Shown here piece after piece: positions 49,844 through 63,496 of a stretch of 64,000 nt of DNA (position 1 is its first letter; every line of letters starts with the position of its first letter). The translations under genes were made by a program, and so were the position numbers. Source of the stretch: Impatiens glandulifera (lineage: Eukaryota; Streptophyta; Magnoliopsida; Ericales; Balsaminaceae). The stretch spans positions 52,348,587-52,412,586 of the forward strand of contig NC_061865.1 in the NCBI RefSeq assembly GCF_907164915.1, in the 5' to 3' direction. The notes beneath the pieces were generated by a model. It was not told where the DNA came from and made no database searches. It saw only the letters and a list, made by a program, of their open reading frames with translations.

Positions 49844-52406
49844 ATGATCACTTTGAACGATCTCTACAACGTCCTCTCCGCAGTAGTTCCTCTCTACGTC
49901 GCCATGATCCTCGCTTACGGCTCCGTTCGCTGGTGGAAAATCTTCAGTCCCGATCAATGCGCCGGAATCAATCGTTTCGTCGCTATTTTCGCCGTACCTT
50001 TACTTTCTTTCTATTTCATCTCACTTAACGATCCTTATAAAATGAATTTCCGCTTTCTCGCCGCGGATACTCTCCAGAAACTAATCATGCTCGTTGTCCT
50101 CGGGATTTGGACTGCATTCGCCAAATCTGGTAGTCTGGAATGGATGATTACGATTTTCTCTGTTTCTACACTTCCGAATACTTTAGTCATGGGAATACCT
50201 CTTTTAAGAGGTATGTACGGTGATTACGCAGCGAGTCTTATGATCCAGGTTGTGGTTCTTCAATGTATAATTTGGTATACTTTGCTTTTATTTCTGTTTG
50301 AATATCGTGGTGCTAAGATGTTGATAATGGAGCAGTTTCCTGAGACAGCTGCTTCCATTGTATCATTCAAGGTTGAATCAGATGTTGTCTCTCTCGATGG
50401 ACATGATTTTTTGGAAACTGATGCGGAGATTGGAAATGATGGAAAGCTTCATGTTACTGTAAGGAAATCAAACGCATCTCGCCGGTCTTTCTCCGGTTTG
50501 ACTCCACGACCTTCGAATCTCACTGGAGCTGAGATTTATAGTTTAAGTTCGTCGAGGAATCAGACGCCGCGAACTTCGAATTTCAATCATTCGGATTTCT
50601 ACTCCATGATGGGATTCCCTGGTGGACGGTTATCGAATTTCGGTCCGGCGGAAATGTATTCTGTTCAATCTTCCCGTGGACCGACGCCGCGACCTTCTAA
50701 TTTCGAGGAGAATTGTGCAGTTGGAGCTCAGGTTATGAGTTCTCCAAAGTTTGGATTCTATCCATCGCAACCAGCTCCGGCGAATTATCCGGCGCCTAAT
50801 CCGGACATTGCTTCAACAATAACAAAGCCGGCGAAAACACAACCGCCGCAATCATCTTCAATCGTGAAGGCTGAGCAACCGGTTATTATACAGAGCAAGC
50901 AGAATCATGATGCTAAGGAGCTTCACATGTTCGTATGGAGTTCAAGCGCTTCACCGGTGTCGGAAGTCTTTGGCAGCAACGAATTCGGCGCAGCTGAACA
51001 ATCTGGACGATCCGATCACGGCGCTAAAGAAATCAGGATGATGGTCTCCGATCATCCTCAAAATGGAGAAAGCAAAGGTACAAATTCCCAATTTACTCTG
51101 CTCGATCCAGTCCATAATAGACTAAAACATATCTTCAATTTGTTATAAAGCTGTTCAAGAGACTAGGGAGGACTTCAGCTTTGGAGGCGTTGCCGGCGCC
51201 GGAAAAGATGGGGATGATGAAAGAGATAAGGATGAACCCATTGGTCTATCTAAGCTTGGGTCAAGCTCCACCGCCGAGCTACACCCAAAGGGGTTTGGAG
51301 TTGCAGAAGCTAGCGTCGGTAAACATATGCCTCCAGCCAGTGTAATGACACGACTGATCCTGATCATGGTTTGGCGCAAGCTGATCAGAAACCCCAACAC
51401 TTATTCCAGTTTACTCGGCGTAATTTGGACCCTCATTGCTTGTAGGTAAGAACCCTTCTCACCAATCTCATTATAATCTTCATATTTTAAGTTTAATTTC
51501 ATCTTCTTCTTCATATACAGGTTCAATCTTAAAATGCCCAAAATAGTTTATAACTCAATTACAATACTCTCGGATGCTGGTCTTGGCATGGCTATGTTCA
51601 GTTTAGGTAAGTAGCCTTGTTTTTTGGCAAACATGATTTGATCTTATAACTATTCATCAACATGATGATTTGAATAATTTTCAAATAATTTTATCCATTC
51701 ATGTAATTTGGTAGTTGAGTTACTTGAGTATTGAGACTTGAGAGTTGAGACAATCGCATGAAATGGGTTGTCCTTTTGAGCCCTACAATTTAGACCATCC
51801 ATGTTTTGGCTTGGATGGATGGATTTGACCTATCCGACATATTTGTGGCTACCGGTCCCATTAGATGCCATAAATCCTTACTAATACATTGAACCTTTGT
51901 ATTAATCCCAACTAACTTCTCATCCTTTGGTTGTCTTAAAAATTAAGGTTTGTTTATGGCGCTACAACCAAAGATAATAGCGTGTGGAAACACGGTAGCA
52001 ACCTTCGCCATGGCGGTGAGGTTTCTCACCGGTCCAGCAGTAATGGCCATAGCTTCCATCACAGTCGGACTCCATGGAAATCTCCTACATATCGCTATAG
52101 TACAGGTACAAAAATATTGACTGTTTGTATGTTTTATTCTAATGTTCTAAATTTGAATATTCTTGATCAATCCAAACAGGCAGCACTTCCTCAAGGGATA
52201 GTTCCATTTGTTTTCGCCAAAGAATACAGTGTACACCCTCAGATCCTTAGCACTGCGTAAGTGAAATTTAAGAAAATATAACTATATATTATGTATTTTG
52301 TGTAAGAAATTAAATAACAATTGTTAAAAATAATTGCAGGGTTATATTTGGGATGATAATTGCCCTGCCTATCACCCTTGTCTACTATATATTTTTTCGA
52401 TTGTGA
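49844..52406 (+). CDS. PIN3-like: Long PIN auxin efflux carrier, PIN3/PIN4/PIN7 clade, 638 aa, six exons
   Basis: Exons are 49844-51077, 51151-51445, 51521-51606, 51948-52105, 52180-52256 and 52340-52406, all GT-AG and in phase, giving 638 residues (AtPIN3 is about 640). Five hydrophobic segments (about residues 8-160) and a C-terminal set (about 485-636) flank a long hydrophilic loop, the canonical long-PIN plan. Signatures are [79 protein letters not shown] (492-496) and [16 protein letters not shown]. The loop carries three TPRxS phosphorylation motifs (S224, S245, S285) and the [10 protein letters not shown] site used by AGC kinases. The loop text ([33 protein letters not shown]) is of the PIN3/4/7 kind, not PIN1. 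It exports auxin across the plasma membrane. Tyr57 replaces the usual His in LSFHFI. Confidence 0.96.
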
Positions 52407-54183
52407 ATTTGTTGCGTACCATGGTTGTTACGAATGACTATGATTATTAGTTACGACGTTTTTACCCGAGCTTGATGAGGCATAATGAGAAGAAGAAAGG
52501 ATGTAAATTATTGACTTGTTAACAAGTCTTTGGATGGATCCCTTGAATGGTTGGTTTGATTAGATATAGAAGAAGAGGATAGAATGAAGCATGGTTATTG
52601 ACAAGTGAAGAACACACAAAAGATAGGAGATCTGATAAAATTTCTGTCTCTATTTCTTGTTTTATTATATAATTGTGGTTGTAGGGTCTGGTTTGGTTAT
52701 ATTATTGATGAGAAGAGAAACAAACAAGTGTATTATTATTATTATTATTCAGGAGTAGGAAGAAGATTAGGGAGTGTGAAGGAGGTCATTGTTGTCATTT
52801 TACCTTTTTTGTTTCATAGATTTGGTTTTTATAATAAATACTATAATGGGTGACTTTGTGATAAATTATTATTATTATTATTCTACATTGTACAAGATAT
52901 GAGTAACTTGAAGAAATGGTTTCATTGTCTCCAATGATTTTAATGTTGAAAGTTAGCCTCATATGAAATTTAGAAAAAGAAAATACTAATTAAAAAATGA
53001 GGAGTGATGGATAGAAAAATTAGAAAAGGGAATGATGTGGCATCGCGTTATTGGTTGAAAAAAAGAAAAAAAAAAGTATATAGTTGATAATACATTTATT
53101 ACGGTTATTTTGCACTTATAAAATGACACATATACACAAAAACTGAAATATCATAGTACTCGTTGAACTAACCCTTTACTAGTACTTTTCACCTCACTAA
53201 AACCAAACTCCTATAAAAGAACTAGCCAAATTTGAAGTTGTGAGATGTCGGGGACAAACTCCCATGAAGAAAAGGAACATCGTAAGACGTTTTATTGAGA
53301 TTTGAAAGGGGAACAAATGCCATGATTTGGCAACCCAACAGCTCGAAAACCCACAAATTTTGCTTGAGATTTGATCTGCATTTCCCTATATTTCACTTAA
53401 TTTTAGAATGGATTGATCTCTTACAAATATGTATTTAGTAAGTTACAACATATCAATTAATCCTTTCTTTTTTATTTTTGCTAACAAATTGTCACAATTG
53501 TTTAATTAAAACAAACTATTACAATGATGCTACTCAGTTATTATGTTTCTAATTGTCATAAAATGTTTATTAATTTGAATTTGAATTAAGATGACGTTTG
53601 TGTTAGTTAAAATATAATTGAAACTCAACGTCCCAGTTTTGGTTAATATGTGAAAACTTTGTATTGAGACAAGTTTTATGTTTTGCACAATATACCTCTA
53701 GTTATTTTATAATAAATTATCTCACAAGAAAGATTGAAACTAATACTATCATGGGTATCATTTATAATAATATTATTACGATTTTTCTAGGTTTGAAATG
53801 TCGGTAGAATCGGTCAAGAAATTTTCGATAATTGGTTCAAGTATTTTTGTTCTAATTTTTATATTTTATCTTCTTTTATTTATATTTTTATTGTTGTGTT
53901 TAAATTACTATAATTATTTTTAATTATATATGGACTATTTTAAAAAATATAAAAAAATTAGGTTAAGAAATTATTTATTGTACTAATTATTTTTTTCAAA
54001 AGAAATAAATTAGAAGAAGATACAAAATTTTCCTTATTTTGTTGCAGCAAACAATCCCAGTTTTTCTCTCTTGGAATTTTCAATAGGGACAAAAGAAAAC
54101 ATCTCTTCTTCTTATTCTTTGAGAAACTATCTCGATTGCCGCAAATATTTTGTTTCATTCTAATTAATTACTATTTTTAATTG

Positions 54184-54186
<3 letters not shown>

Positions 54187-54258
<72 letters not shown>
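54187..54258. repeat. AT dinucleotide microsatellite, 72 bp
   Basis: About 36 uninterrupted AT repeats. Confidence 0.97.
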
Positions 54259-54263
<5 letters not shown>

Positions 54264-54603
54264 ATTAAATGATCAGTTCATATATATAAATTTAAATATT
54301 TTTTCCTAGATATTTAAATCCTTTCAATTTTATGTCTGCCTTGTTCAAACAATCTTACACATTGAATATAAGCTAGTTTCGACAAAATAATAGAAAATAA
54401 CATTTATCAATTAACACTAAAAACTTTATATAAATATTTTCAATAAATATTAATATTTAGGACATATATTCATTAAATATTGAGGTATTAATTAATTAAT
54501 TTGAACTTGATTTGAGTTAGGTCCTTAAATGGACCATCCGATAAAGATCAGACGGTGCACGAACGAAGATCGATCATTGCTTTGTCCTTAATTAAACTAA
54601 TCT

Positions 54604-54705
54604 GACGTGTCACTTGTTTGACGTGGACCCATATGGCCCAATCATCGTGGGCACATCTGTACACGTGGCAAAAGGCCTATAGATTGACGACCATGCATGC
54701 CATGT
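54604..54705. promoter_or_regulatory. Cluster of ACGT-core (G-box/ABRE-like) sites in a GC-richer island
   Basis: GACGTGTCA (54604), GACGTGGAC (54620) and CACGTGGC (54662) lie within 70 bases, in a stretch (about 54530-54740) clearly less AT-rich than its surroundings. ACGT cores bind bZIP and bHLH factors, and CACGTGGC is an ABA-response core. The target gene is unknown; the nearest coding end is PIN, 2.2 kb to the left. It could equally be part of an unseen promoter or an old element. Confidence 0.35.
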
Positions 54706-55648
54706 GGATGCCCATGCTGGAATCATGTGGTCTTTGTTAGGCTACCAAACATATCTCCATCATTGCTTCTAATTATCTATTACATATATATATGTTTTTA
54801 AATTTCTATTCTCATTAACCATTTAAATACTTTAAATTATAGAACCGAGAGTAGAGTAGACCGTGTAGACTTATAACTCAGTGAAAGAACACATGAACTC
54901 GTGTTTTAGGGTATTGGGTTCGAGTTTTACTCCGATTTTGATTATTTCATGTAAAATTAAAATGGGTAACTAATAATGAAATAATAAACAAATGAAAAGA
55001 ATGTGATGTTTTAGACATCTCTAGCTGGAAGTGGGAGATGGGGGTAGAAGATGAGAGAAAAGGATGTAAATTTTGGAAATAAAGTGGGGTCTTGTCCCCT
55101 TAAAAAAAAATAATGGGCCTATACTTTGAAATTGGCACTTCAAGGTGGGTACCCTTTGAGAAACTTTAACACCACCACCACCTCTATTCATTGCTCTAAC
55201 CTCCAAAGTCTTATCACGAGAGTGAGACTTTGTTTTTTATCCGAACTTAATTATTCTCGAGGTGGCTAATATGATCTCTTTTAAATCAGATCATAGACGA
55301 ATTTAGAAATTATGTGTGTTTGAAAAGAAATTGGGATAGGCATAAGAAAAATAATAAAAAAGTACTCGATAGAACGAGTGAATAAATGTAGATTTTTTTT
55401 AATTAGAGAAGTAAATATTAGAATAAATTGAAAAAAATAGAAAATTAAAGGGTCGATCACCATTCTATGGTAAAAACAAATCAGCTAAAACTCGTCTTAG
55501 CCCTAAGATTGATTTGTCTCTAAATTAGAAAGTTGTTTTTTTTAATGAAATTTAAAACATTTAATTTATTAAGTGAGACTTATTTTGTGTGGTAGATTGC
55601 AACACATACTCATATATTAATGCTAACATGCCCCCAAACACTCAAGAG

Positions 55649-56639
55649 TAGGGATGGCAATGGGTACCCGTATGCCCGATACCCGTGGGTACCCGATAGT
55701 CGGGTTCGGGTATTTTAAATCGGGTATGGGGTCGGGGTCGGGCATGGGGTATGAGAGAAGATACCCGATCGGGTACGGGGTCGGGGATGGGGAGTGTGTG
55801 AAACCCAAACCCGATACCCGATTATATTAATATTAAAAATAAAATATTTTTTATTATAGTTTAATGTGACATTTCAAATATCTCATTATTACAAATATCA
55901 TCATGAATATTTTGTTCTTATCCATACTCCACTCAAACATTATTTCTTTGTATTCCCCAAAAGACATTATTTATTTATATTCCCCAAAAAATTATTTCTC
56001 TCATCATCTTCAAATTTTCTTTTAATAACAAGATGTATTTCAATCTCAACACTCTTCATATTCAATCTTTAACTTTTTTTAATATTTATTATATTTTCTT
56101 CACTCTAGCACAATCAAGTTCTTATTTTTTTCAAGATCTTCAACATAAATACATAGGTAAGTAATGTTTTTGTTTATTTTTTTAACATTCATTCTAACTT
56201 TTCTTCACTTTAGCAACAACAAAGTTCTTATTTCTTTCCAGATCTTCAACATATGTTAATATTTTTTTTACATTTATTCTAACTTTTCTTCACTTAGCAA
56301 CAACAAATAACAAAAAAAATTTATTATTTTTTTTCAAGATTTATAACATAAATACTTAGGTAAGTAATGTTTTTGTTTATATTTTTAACATTTCGTTATT
56401 AATAATTTTATTATTTATTACAGTTATTATGTTTCTTTTTCTTCAACTTCTACAATTTTTAAGTTTTTAATCGGGTAATGGGGTACCCGTCGGGGATCGG
56501 GTACCCGATGAATCGGGGATGGGGATAAAATTAAATATACCCGTCGGGGTCGGGTTCGGGGTCGGGTAATAAAATGAAAATCGGGTTCGGGGATGGGTAC
56601 TTCACTACCCGGCGGGTAGGGTACCCGTTGCCATCCCTA
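55649..56639 (+). mobile_element. Non-autonomous hAT-type element, 991 bp
   Basis: CTCAAGAG occurs exactly outside both ends (55641-55648 and 56640-56647). The left end TAGGGATGGCAATGGGTACC and the inverted right end TAGGGATGGCAACGGGTACC differ at one base. The first and last 180 bases are packed with GGGTACCCG, CGGGTTCGGG and TCGGGGTCGGG motifs. The interior has about three imperfect copies of a module of about 110 bases (TTCTTCACT, CAAGATCTTCAACATAAATA, GGTAAGTAATGTTTTTGTTT). No transposase. Confidence 0.93.
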
Positions 56640-56647
56640 CTCAAGAG

Positions 56648-59284
56648 AGTAAAATCGAATATAGAAGGACATGAAACTTAGTGGCTCATTGGTAGAGAGC
56701 ACAAGAACTCGGTCATAAATTCGAGTCTTTATATTCAAATTATTGAAAAAAAATATAGGCCTAGTTCTCTTTGAGTTTTTTAAAAAAATTCAAATAAAAT
56801 TAATTTTTCAATCAATCATTTCTCAACAATCACAACACTCATTTCATTAACAAAAATACTAAATTAAAATACACTCTATTTTAAATTATTATTTTTATTT
56901 TATTTATATATCAATACATTTTAAGTATTTTTAAAGTATTTTTAATAAAAAGAATTACCACCTCTTCAAAATAATCAACCATCATTATTTTTTCTCTCTA
57001 ATTTTTTAAAAACTCCTAATCTCAATAAGACCTTAAACTTGTTCAGCGAAAATGTATTAAGATATGACATTGAACTTGAGAAGCTGGATATCTTTGAATA
57101 CTACTATCATATTCTTTTACATTTTGTTTTTGTCATGTTGATGTTATTTTTATTTTTTTTAACTTATGTATTATATACAATTTGATGTGTTTTTTTTCTC
57201 CATAAAAATTGTATTGTGTATTTTTTTTTTTTTTTAATGATGTGGAAACACCTTATTGTTTGAATAAAAAATGTGAGGAAAAATGAGAAAAGAGATAAAT
57301 TATTTTATTTTTTCAGCCAATCAGAATGCGTCATTTTCTGTCCCACTCTCTCCAAAATTTCTCTCCCTACTCATTTCTCTTTTTATATTTTTGTAAAGAG
57401 AAAATATTTCCAATTCTTGTTTTTGAGATAAATGTTTATTTCTCAAATCATTCTAATAAAATATTTCACCTACCTTCATGACCTTTCATTTAAATGAAGG
57501 TGTTTAGAATTTGAAATTGTAAGCTTTCAACTCTCTACAAATTAAATAGATTCAATGCTAGTTGCCAAAAAAATAACTTCAAAAGTACGGTATACATACA
57601 AGACTTTGAAGAACTCATAAACAATTAATATTATTTTGTTAAAATTAATTCAATTTCTTATTTAATTATATTATTTAGGAATGGTACATGATTTGTTATC
57701 ATAATAGTATAAAATTAAGGGACTTATTTAGGTTATTTATAATAAACATGAGATATATTTGTGTACAAGCAAACATATCATGTATTATTTCATTGATAAG
57801 CAAATAGTGAATACATTAAAAATTATCATGTATTATGTTAGGTCTTCAACTTCTACCTATATAAGTACATTTCATAAGACTAAATGCATAAACAGGTTCA
57901 CTCTCAAACACATTAAAAATTATCGATAAAAAGTTGAAAAATCTAATTCTAAATCAAACGATCCATAAAAATTGCTTCGTTATAGACCAATATCTAGAAT
58001 TTAGAGATCCAATATCAAACATAGATCCGAAAAATTTCTTCATTAAACCTTCTTCATTATAAATTCGGGTATGTTTATGCAGTTACTCTTTATCTCGATT
58101 TATTAACATAAAATATTAGAAAAGGTGAAACTAAAGAATACTTATTTAGATATATCAAAGAAATTACAATTTTGAGTTCATATATATATTCCGACAATAA
58201 CATCATGAAAAATGTATGTTACAAATTTTGTAACATACAATATTTATACAATTTACCATGATTTTAATTATGTAAAGTTTTTATAAGAATAGTTTTTCAT
58301 TGCCTAAAAAAAAGTTAGATACATTTATATTATTATGATCAACTTTAAGTTAATAATGAATCGTCGATCATATGCCAATAAGTACGTAAATTCATGTATG
58401 GTATTGTCGTCGTGTGCTTGTCCTTATTATGATCTATTTTATATAATGGGATCGGGTCCATCTTATGGATTCTGCCTCTGAACCAAATCCAAAAACAAAA
58501 CCCTAATAATAAATTCCAATCTCTTTAAGTTGTTAGCTCATCATGTTCATGCATATTACTACATTTGATGCATGGATATGGCCCTCCCCCTTCATTCTTC
58601 CCCTATATCTAGCTAGGTCACACTCCATATATATTAATTTATCGAACAAACATATCAAATAAATGACATCAAATCCACGTTACGTACGAGACACTCTCAT
58701 TACTCGATTTGTACGGTTGCGATAATATTATAGTCCATTTAAACTGCCACTCACTTCCTTGTGTAATTTACTTGTGCTAATTAGAAAATAAAAGAGAAGG
58801 AGAATTAGAGTCATGTAGGGTGAACCACAGACATGAACTAGAGGGTGAGGGCCAGGCTTGCATGGTTTGGGACCAAAAAAACTTATTGAGGTGCATGGAC
58901 CGGTCTAGTATAATAAAGAGACGGTGATGATATTTTGAAATCCATGTTGACTTTTAATACTTTCAAAAATCTTGATTTGGACTTTTAAGAATTTTTTGGT
59001 ACATATTTTCTTTGATCAATGTTCTTTGACATCTCTTATCATAACTTTAGTATAAACTTTATTTGAATGGTTAGATAGATATTTCATCCCGAACGAGTTC
59101 TACGTTATTGTTGACTAATGAACATGCTCTTTCTTAATTTTAAAAGAGTAAATATACTAGATATAAGAGAAAAAAAAGAATAAAAAGATAATGACATGAT
59201 GAGTGATTCAATTTTTGTCAAATAATATTGTTTTAATAAGTAGATGGGAGATGATAATGAAATAAATGGTTAGAGTTTATCTCA
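56648..59284. other. AT-rich intergenic stretch
   Basis: Begins with a tRNA-like segment (56676-56740: AGTGGCTCATTGGTAGAG then AATTCGAGTC, then an A run), a probable short SINE relic. The rest has no supported gene. Confidence 0.45.
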
Positions 59285-59870
59285 ATTGAATGTCAATTGT
59301 TCTTTGAGATTGGCCCTCACAAATGGATTAGTAGACCATTCTGTTTTGAAAACAAATGGTTGTTAAACGAGACCTTTATGGATAAGGTTGTATTTAATGG
59401 CGCAATAACCACATTTCAGAGGCCACGTCTTTCATTTGGCTCTAAAGTTCATTATCAAATGGACCAATGATGGCGTCTTGATGTGGGGGAGATCGAGTTG
59501 AGAATAAAATGGCGAACGGAACTCCTAAATGCAGTTCATACACAACCCACCAAATTTTGACCACCTCGTTTTACCTCAAGATAGTAAGGGGGAAAATACC
59601 CATGTTTTTTTTCTTCTCTTTATTGCAAAAACAGGGAAGATTGGACCTTCCATGAACCATTGATGTTGGAATTGAAGTGACGACTAATGCGAAAATCAAG
59701 GAAAATATCCTTCGATTTTATATAAACTTGTACTAAAGATATGATAAACAAACGTTGCGTTTAGGACTATGCCCATGTATATATAGGAGATCTTCTTAAG
59801 TTTGCAATGCTATAATTGATTGGAGGGTAATAAGGCCTTGGGATATGATGGTTTGACAAAAGTTTAATTA
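59285..59870 (+). mobile_element. LINE fragment, decayed
   Basis: In one frame 59295-59470 reads LFFEIGPHKWISRPFCFENKWL and, further on, FGSKVHYQMDQ, resembling the plant L1 ORF2 stretch between endonuclease and reverse transcriptase (consensus RPFRFENMWL). At about 59823-59858 a reading EGNKALGYDGLT matches the reverse transcriptase entry motif (consensus KAPGPDGF). Stops separate the parts. No ends or duplication seen. Confidence 0.65.
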
Positions 59871-62800
59871 GTTTGATACTTTCCTTTTATAAAATCCATC
59901 TAATTACCATAGATTTGTCCTATACTTTCTATCTTTTTAGAATGTAATACTTTGGTGAAGGAGAGTTTGATTTTTTATGCAACCCTTATTCTTAATGAAT
60001 GCACTTAACATTTATGAATGGTAGGCTTGCTATATTTGTTATTGAGAAAGTATGATAATGTCAATTAAAAATCATGTGTTTTTGTAACTAGAAGAAATAG
60101 AATGTGTAAAGGAAAGATCAACTTTAATCTTTTAATTGTTTATTCACAGTTAAAAAAATAAAATTTTCAGACCTACCTTAACCTAAACTTGTGAATTAAT
60201 TAAATATAAAATATATATTTTTGATAATCAAGTAAAAACAGTACAAAAATAAGTGTTCAATAAATAATTAAATAAAGTGTAATTGTTAAAAAAAATAAAA
60301 ATATGAGTTGTCTCAACACGATTGCGGTTGAGAAAGTTGTGGTGGTATAAAATTCCATCTAAGATCTCGTTTTATAGTACAAAGTGTTATTCATGATATA
60401 TTTTGATAGACGACATATGTGTATGATTTTTTTTTATATATTTAGTCGTTGTCTAACTTGCCTCATGAATGTTGGATATGCGTTTCAACTTTTTTGTATT
60501 ATCGTGGAGTGACGAATATTTGGAGTCTTATTTGGAACATGAAAGAATCCATGGATGATACGTGAGTCTATCGATAGTTGTTGAGTTTTGGATCGAGGTT
60601 GCGGATATAACGGGACTCAATCATTGAGTTACTATCTCTATCATCTTTTGGTTTATTATCTGGTTTAAAATGAATCATCATATACAACCGATACGTAAAA
60701 TCTATAACGTTATTATTATAACATTATTTAAGATTCGTTTTGAAACATCTGTAGAATAAGTTGGGAGAGTACATTGCCCTTTCTTGAAATTTTCGTTAAT
60801 TTTTGGTGTTCGTGGTATATTGTCTTTGTTTTTTTTTCTTATCGTTAAGATTAAATGACTTCATATTTTAATATTTCATGTATCTTTTAAAATGAGAAAG
60901 GAAAAACATGTACATCTACAAAGAAATAAATGGAAAATAAAAACAATAATTTTTTTAAAATAATTTGGATTTAAAAATAATCAAATTTAAAGATCACACC
61001 ATAAAAATGTTCTAACAAGAAAAAATTTACAAGAAAATACAACAAGCAGAATCAGAAACTCTCCAAATATATAGATAAAAATAATCTAAACTTATTTTTA
61101 ATTTCAAGAAAATGTAGAATGAAAATTTTTTTAGATTTTATTCATCAATCGAAATCAAAGACACATCAAAACATACTTTAAATTAAATACTCATATTCTA
61201 TGAAAAAATGTGTGTTTAATATTCTTGGTTAAAATTATCTAATAATAGATGATATGGATCAAATGTTGTCCCTAAACAATCTTTATCATAAATTTGTAAT
61301 CCATTAAAATGAGACAAAATTACCCACGCATATAAATTTGACAAACTTCATTGAACATCTCTATTTATATTTTTCTTAATCTGTATAAAATAATAATAAT
61401 AATAATAATAATAACACAGTTTTCTGACAGCACAAATTTAGTAAATTCTTACCTCTTTTTTTCCCATTTTATGTTTTTTTCATAAATAATTCATTATAAT
61501 TTGGCCAAAGAATATATAATGTTTATTCACAGGCTGGATTGAAGTAGTAAAAGAAAATAATTAAAAATAATAAAATAAAATAAAATAAAAAGATTTGTTG
61601 GTGTAATGTCTCTTTTCATCTGACATGTCAGACTTACACATTAAACATTCAAGATCAAATTTACCCTTTTCATTAAATATTCAAAATTATATTTATTTTT
61701 TTAATTTTGTTTTATTTTTAAAATTTTGTTTTAATATTGACAAGACTTCAAGTTGAATCGTTTAAAAAAAAAAAGAAACTTGTGATTTTATTTTTTTAGA
61801 TAATATTTTTGTCATTTAAATTATTTTATTGAGTTATATTTACGATTTTCATTATAAAAGAAATAGACAAATTATAAAATTACAATATTTATTTTTAAAG
61901 ATCCATACAATATGATATAAATGATAGTCGTTTAAGTATAACGACAAAAAAATAAAACAAGAGTGTTCACCTTGTCATCAAACACAACGAGATTAACCAT
62001 TGTGAACAACAATGAAAAATAAGTCAAAAATGCTTAGCAACGAACAAAATAACATAAAACCAATATTTAACGAGCTCGCAGACCTTTAAAAAGATGCATG
62101 AGTTCAGCCATCGCCATCATCAGTTTTCCAAGATAGATCTCCCCAATCGTCGTAATAGTAACGTTGTGGAGTAAATATATCGGTCGACCGCGACCACTGA
62201 ATGTAATACGGTTCATTTCAAATCAAATATTTCACTAGAAAATAATCAAACTCAAGGTTTCTAGGAATTACAGTGATTTCATAAAAAAGAAATATCCAAG
62301 TTTGAAAATTCGAACACAACCAAACTTGTAAACATGTAAAAAATGAGTTTTTGAGCTAAGATTCTCAAGATATTTATGCTAATTTCTATCTAATGAAAAC
62401 CAAAGTAAAGGAAAGAACTTGGTGAGTTGGATGTTTATCTCATTTAAAGAAAGGTGGACCATTCATTTGTAGGTTAAAAAAAGTGTGTTAAGGCTGACAA
62501 TGTCCCCACTTTGAAGGAGAATGGATGGGCATGAAATTGGCTTTGAATTGATTAGCCTACATTACCAAATTGTGGACCCAATACAATACAACTTGTGGCT
62601 ACAAAAAAAGGGCTTCAATTTTTATGTTGATCTATGGGTGGCCCTAAACAATGCTGTTTTTTCTTTCTATCTATCTGTTTACCATCAATGCTAGACACAT
62701 TGGTCCCACTAATTTCTTTTTAAAAAATAAATAATCATATTTTATTCTATACATACAAATTTAAATCATTATTTTTAATAATTATGGTGCATGTCTAGCT

Positions 62801-63496
62801 AGCTAGCCAGCCATTCCAATTGAAAAAATAAATACCTTGTTGAATATAACTTCTTCAAAATAATTGTATTCCCTTGAACATATATAAATAATAGTTTATA
62901 TTTCATACATAGTAAAAATAATTAAGAAATAAAAAGAAAGAGTATTCTATTGGGCTGGATATTGATGTGATAAGAACACATTCAGAAGTACTAATATTGT
63001 GACAGAGGAAAGAAAATTTTAAATATGTAAATAAATATATGTTTTGAGTTATTGTTTACTTGTAATATTTGTTAAATAATTCAATTGTTTTTATTTAATT
63101 GAAAATCTTTATTTATTAATTATTTTGTAACATTTACTTAGACTTCATTTATGTTCTTTATTGTTATCCATTATATTTTGTTTGATTAATTATTTTAAAT
63201 TAATTTACGAGGTCACAAACAAAATTATAAAACTGATCCAATATAATTTTCCAACTATTGGTTCAAGACTTGCAAAATTACTTTCTATCTTGGTCAGGTC
63301 CATGAGGATGTTCCTGGAGGCCCATACAACTATTGAGCCCACTACCCACATCAATAAAAACTTATGAAGTCATTTTTTTAAGTCAGTATTTTTTTGTTTT
63401 GTTTTGAAGGTTTATACTCTATTATTAATGAAGTAATCAAGCTTTCAAGCTTATGTAATATTATTCTTCTTCAATTTGAAGTATTGTTACTACTAC
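59871..63496. other. AT-rich intergenic stretch
   Basis: No supported gene. A short ATT/ATA-type microsatellite lies at 61386-61415. A 37-codon aromatic-rich minus-strand frame at 62104-62217 is noted but not called. Confidence 0.45.

Larger units (their letters stand above)
52407..55640. other. 3' flank of PIN and intergenic stretch
   Basis: The PIN 3' untranslated region probably ends near 52840-52880 (TTTATAATAAATAC). The rest is AT-rich, with an AT microsatellite, an ACGT-core cluster (listed) and a tRNA-like segment near 54870-54930 (AACTCAGTGAAAGAAC, GGGTTCGAGTTTTACTCC). No further gene is supported. Confidence 0.45.

Noticed and set aside
52605..52853. 82-codon frame after PIN
   Set aside because: Falls in the PIN 3' untranslated region; low-complexity with a tyrosine run from ATT repeats.
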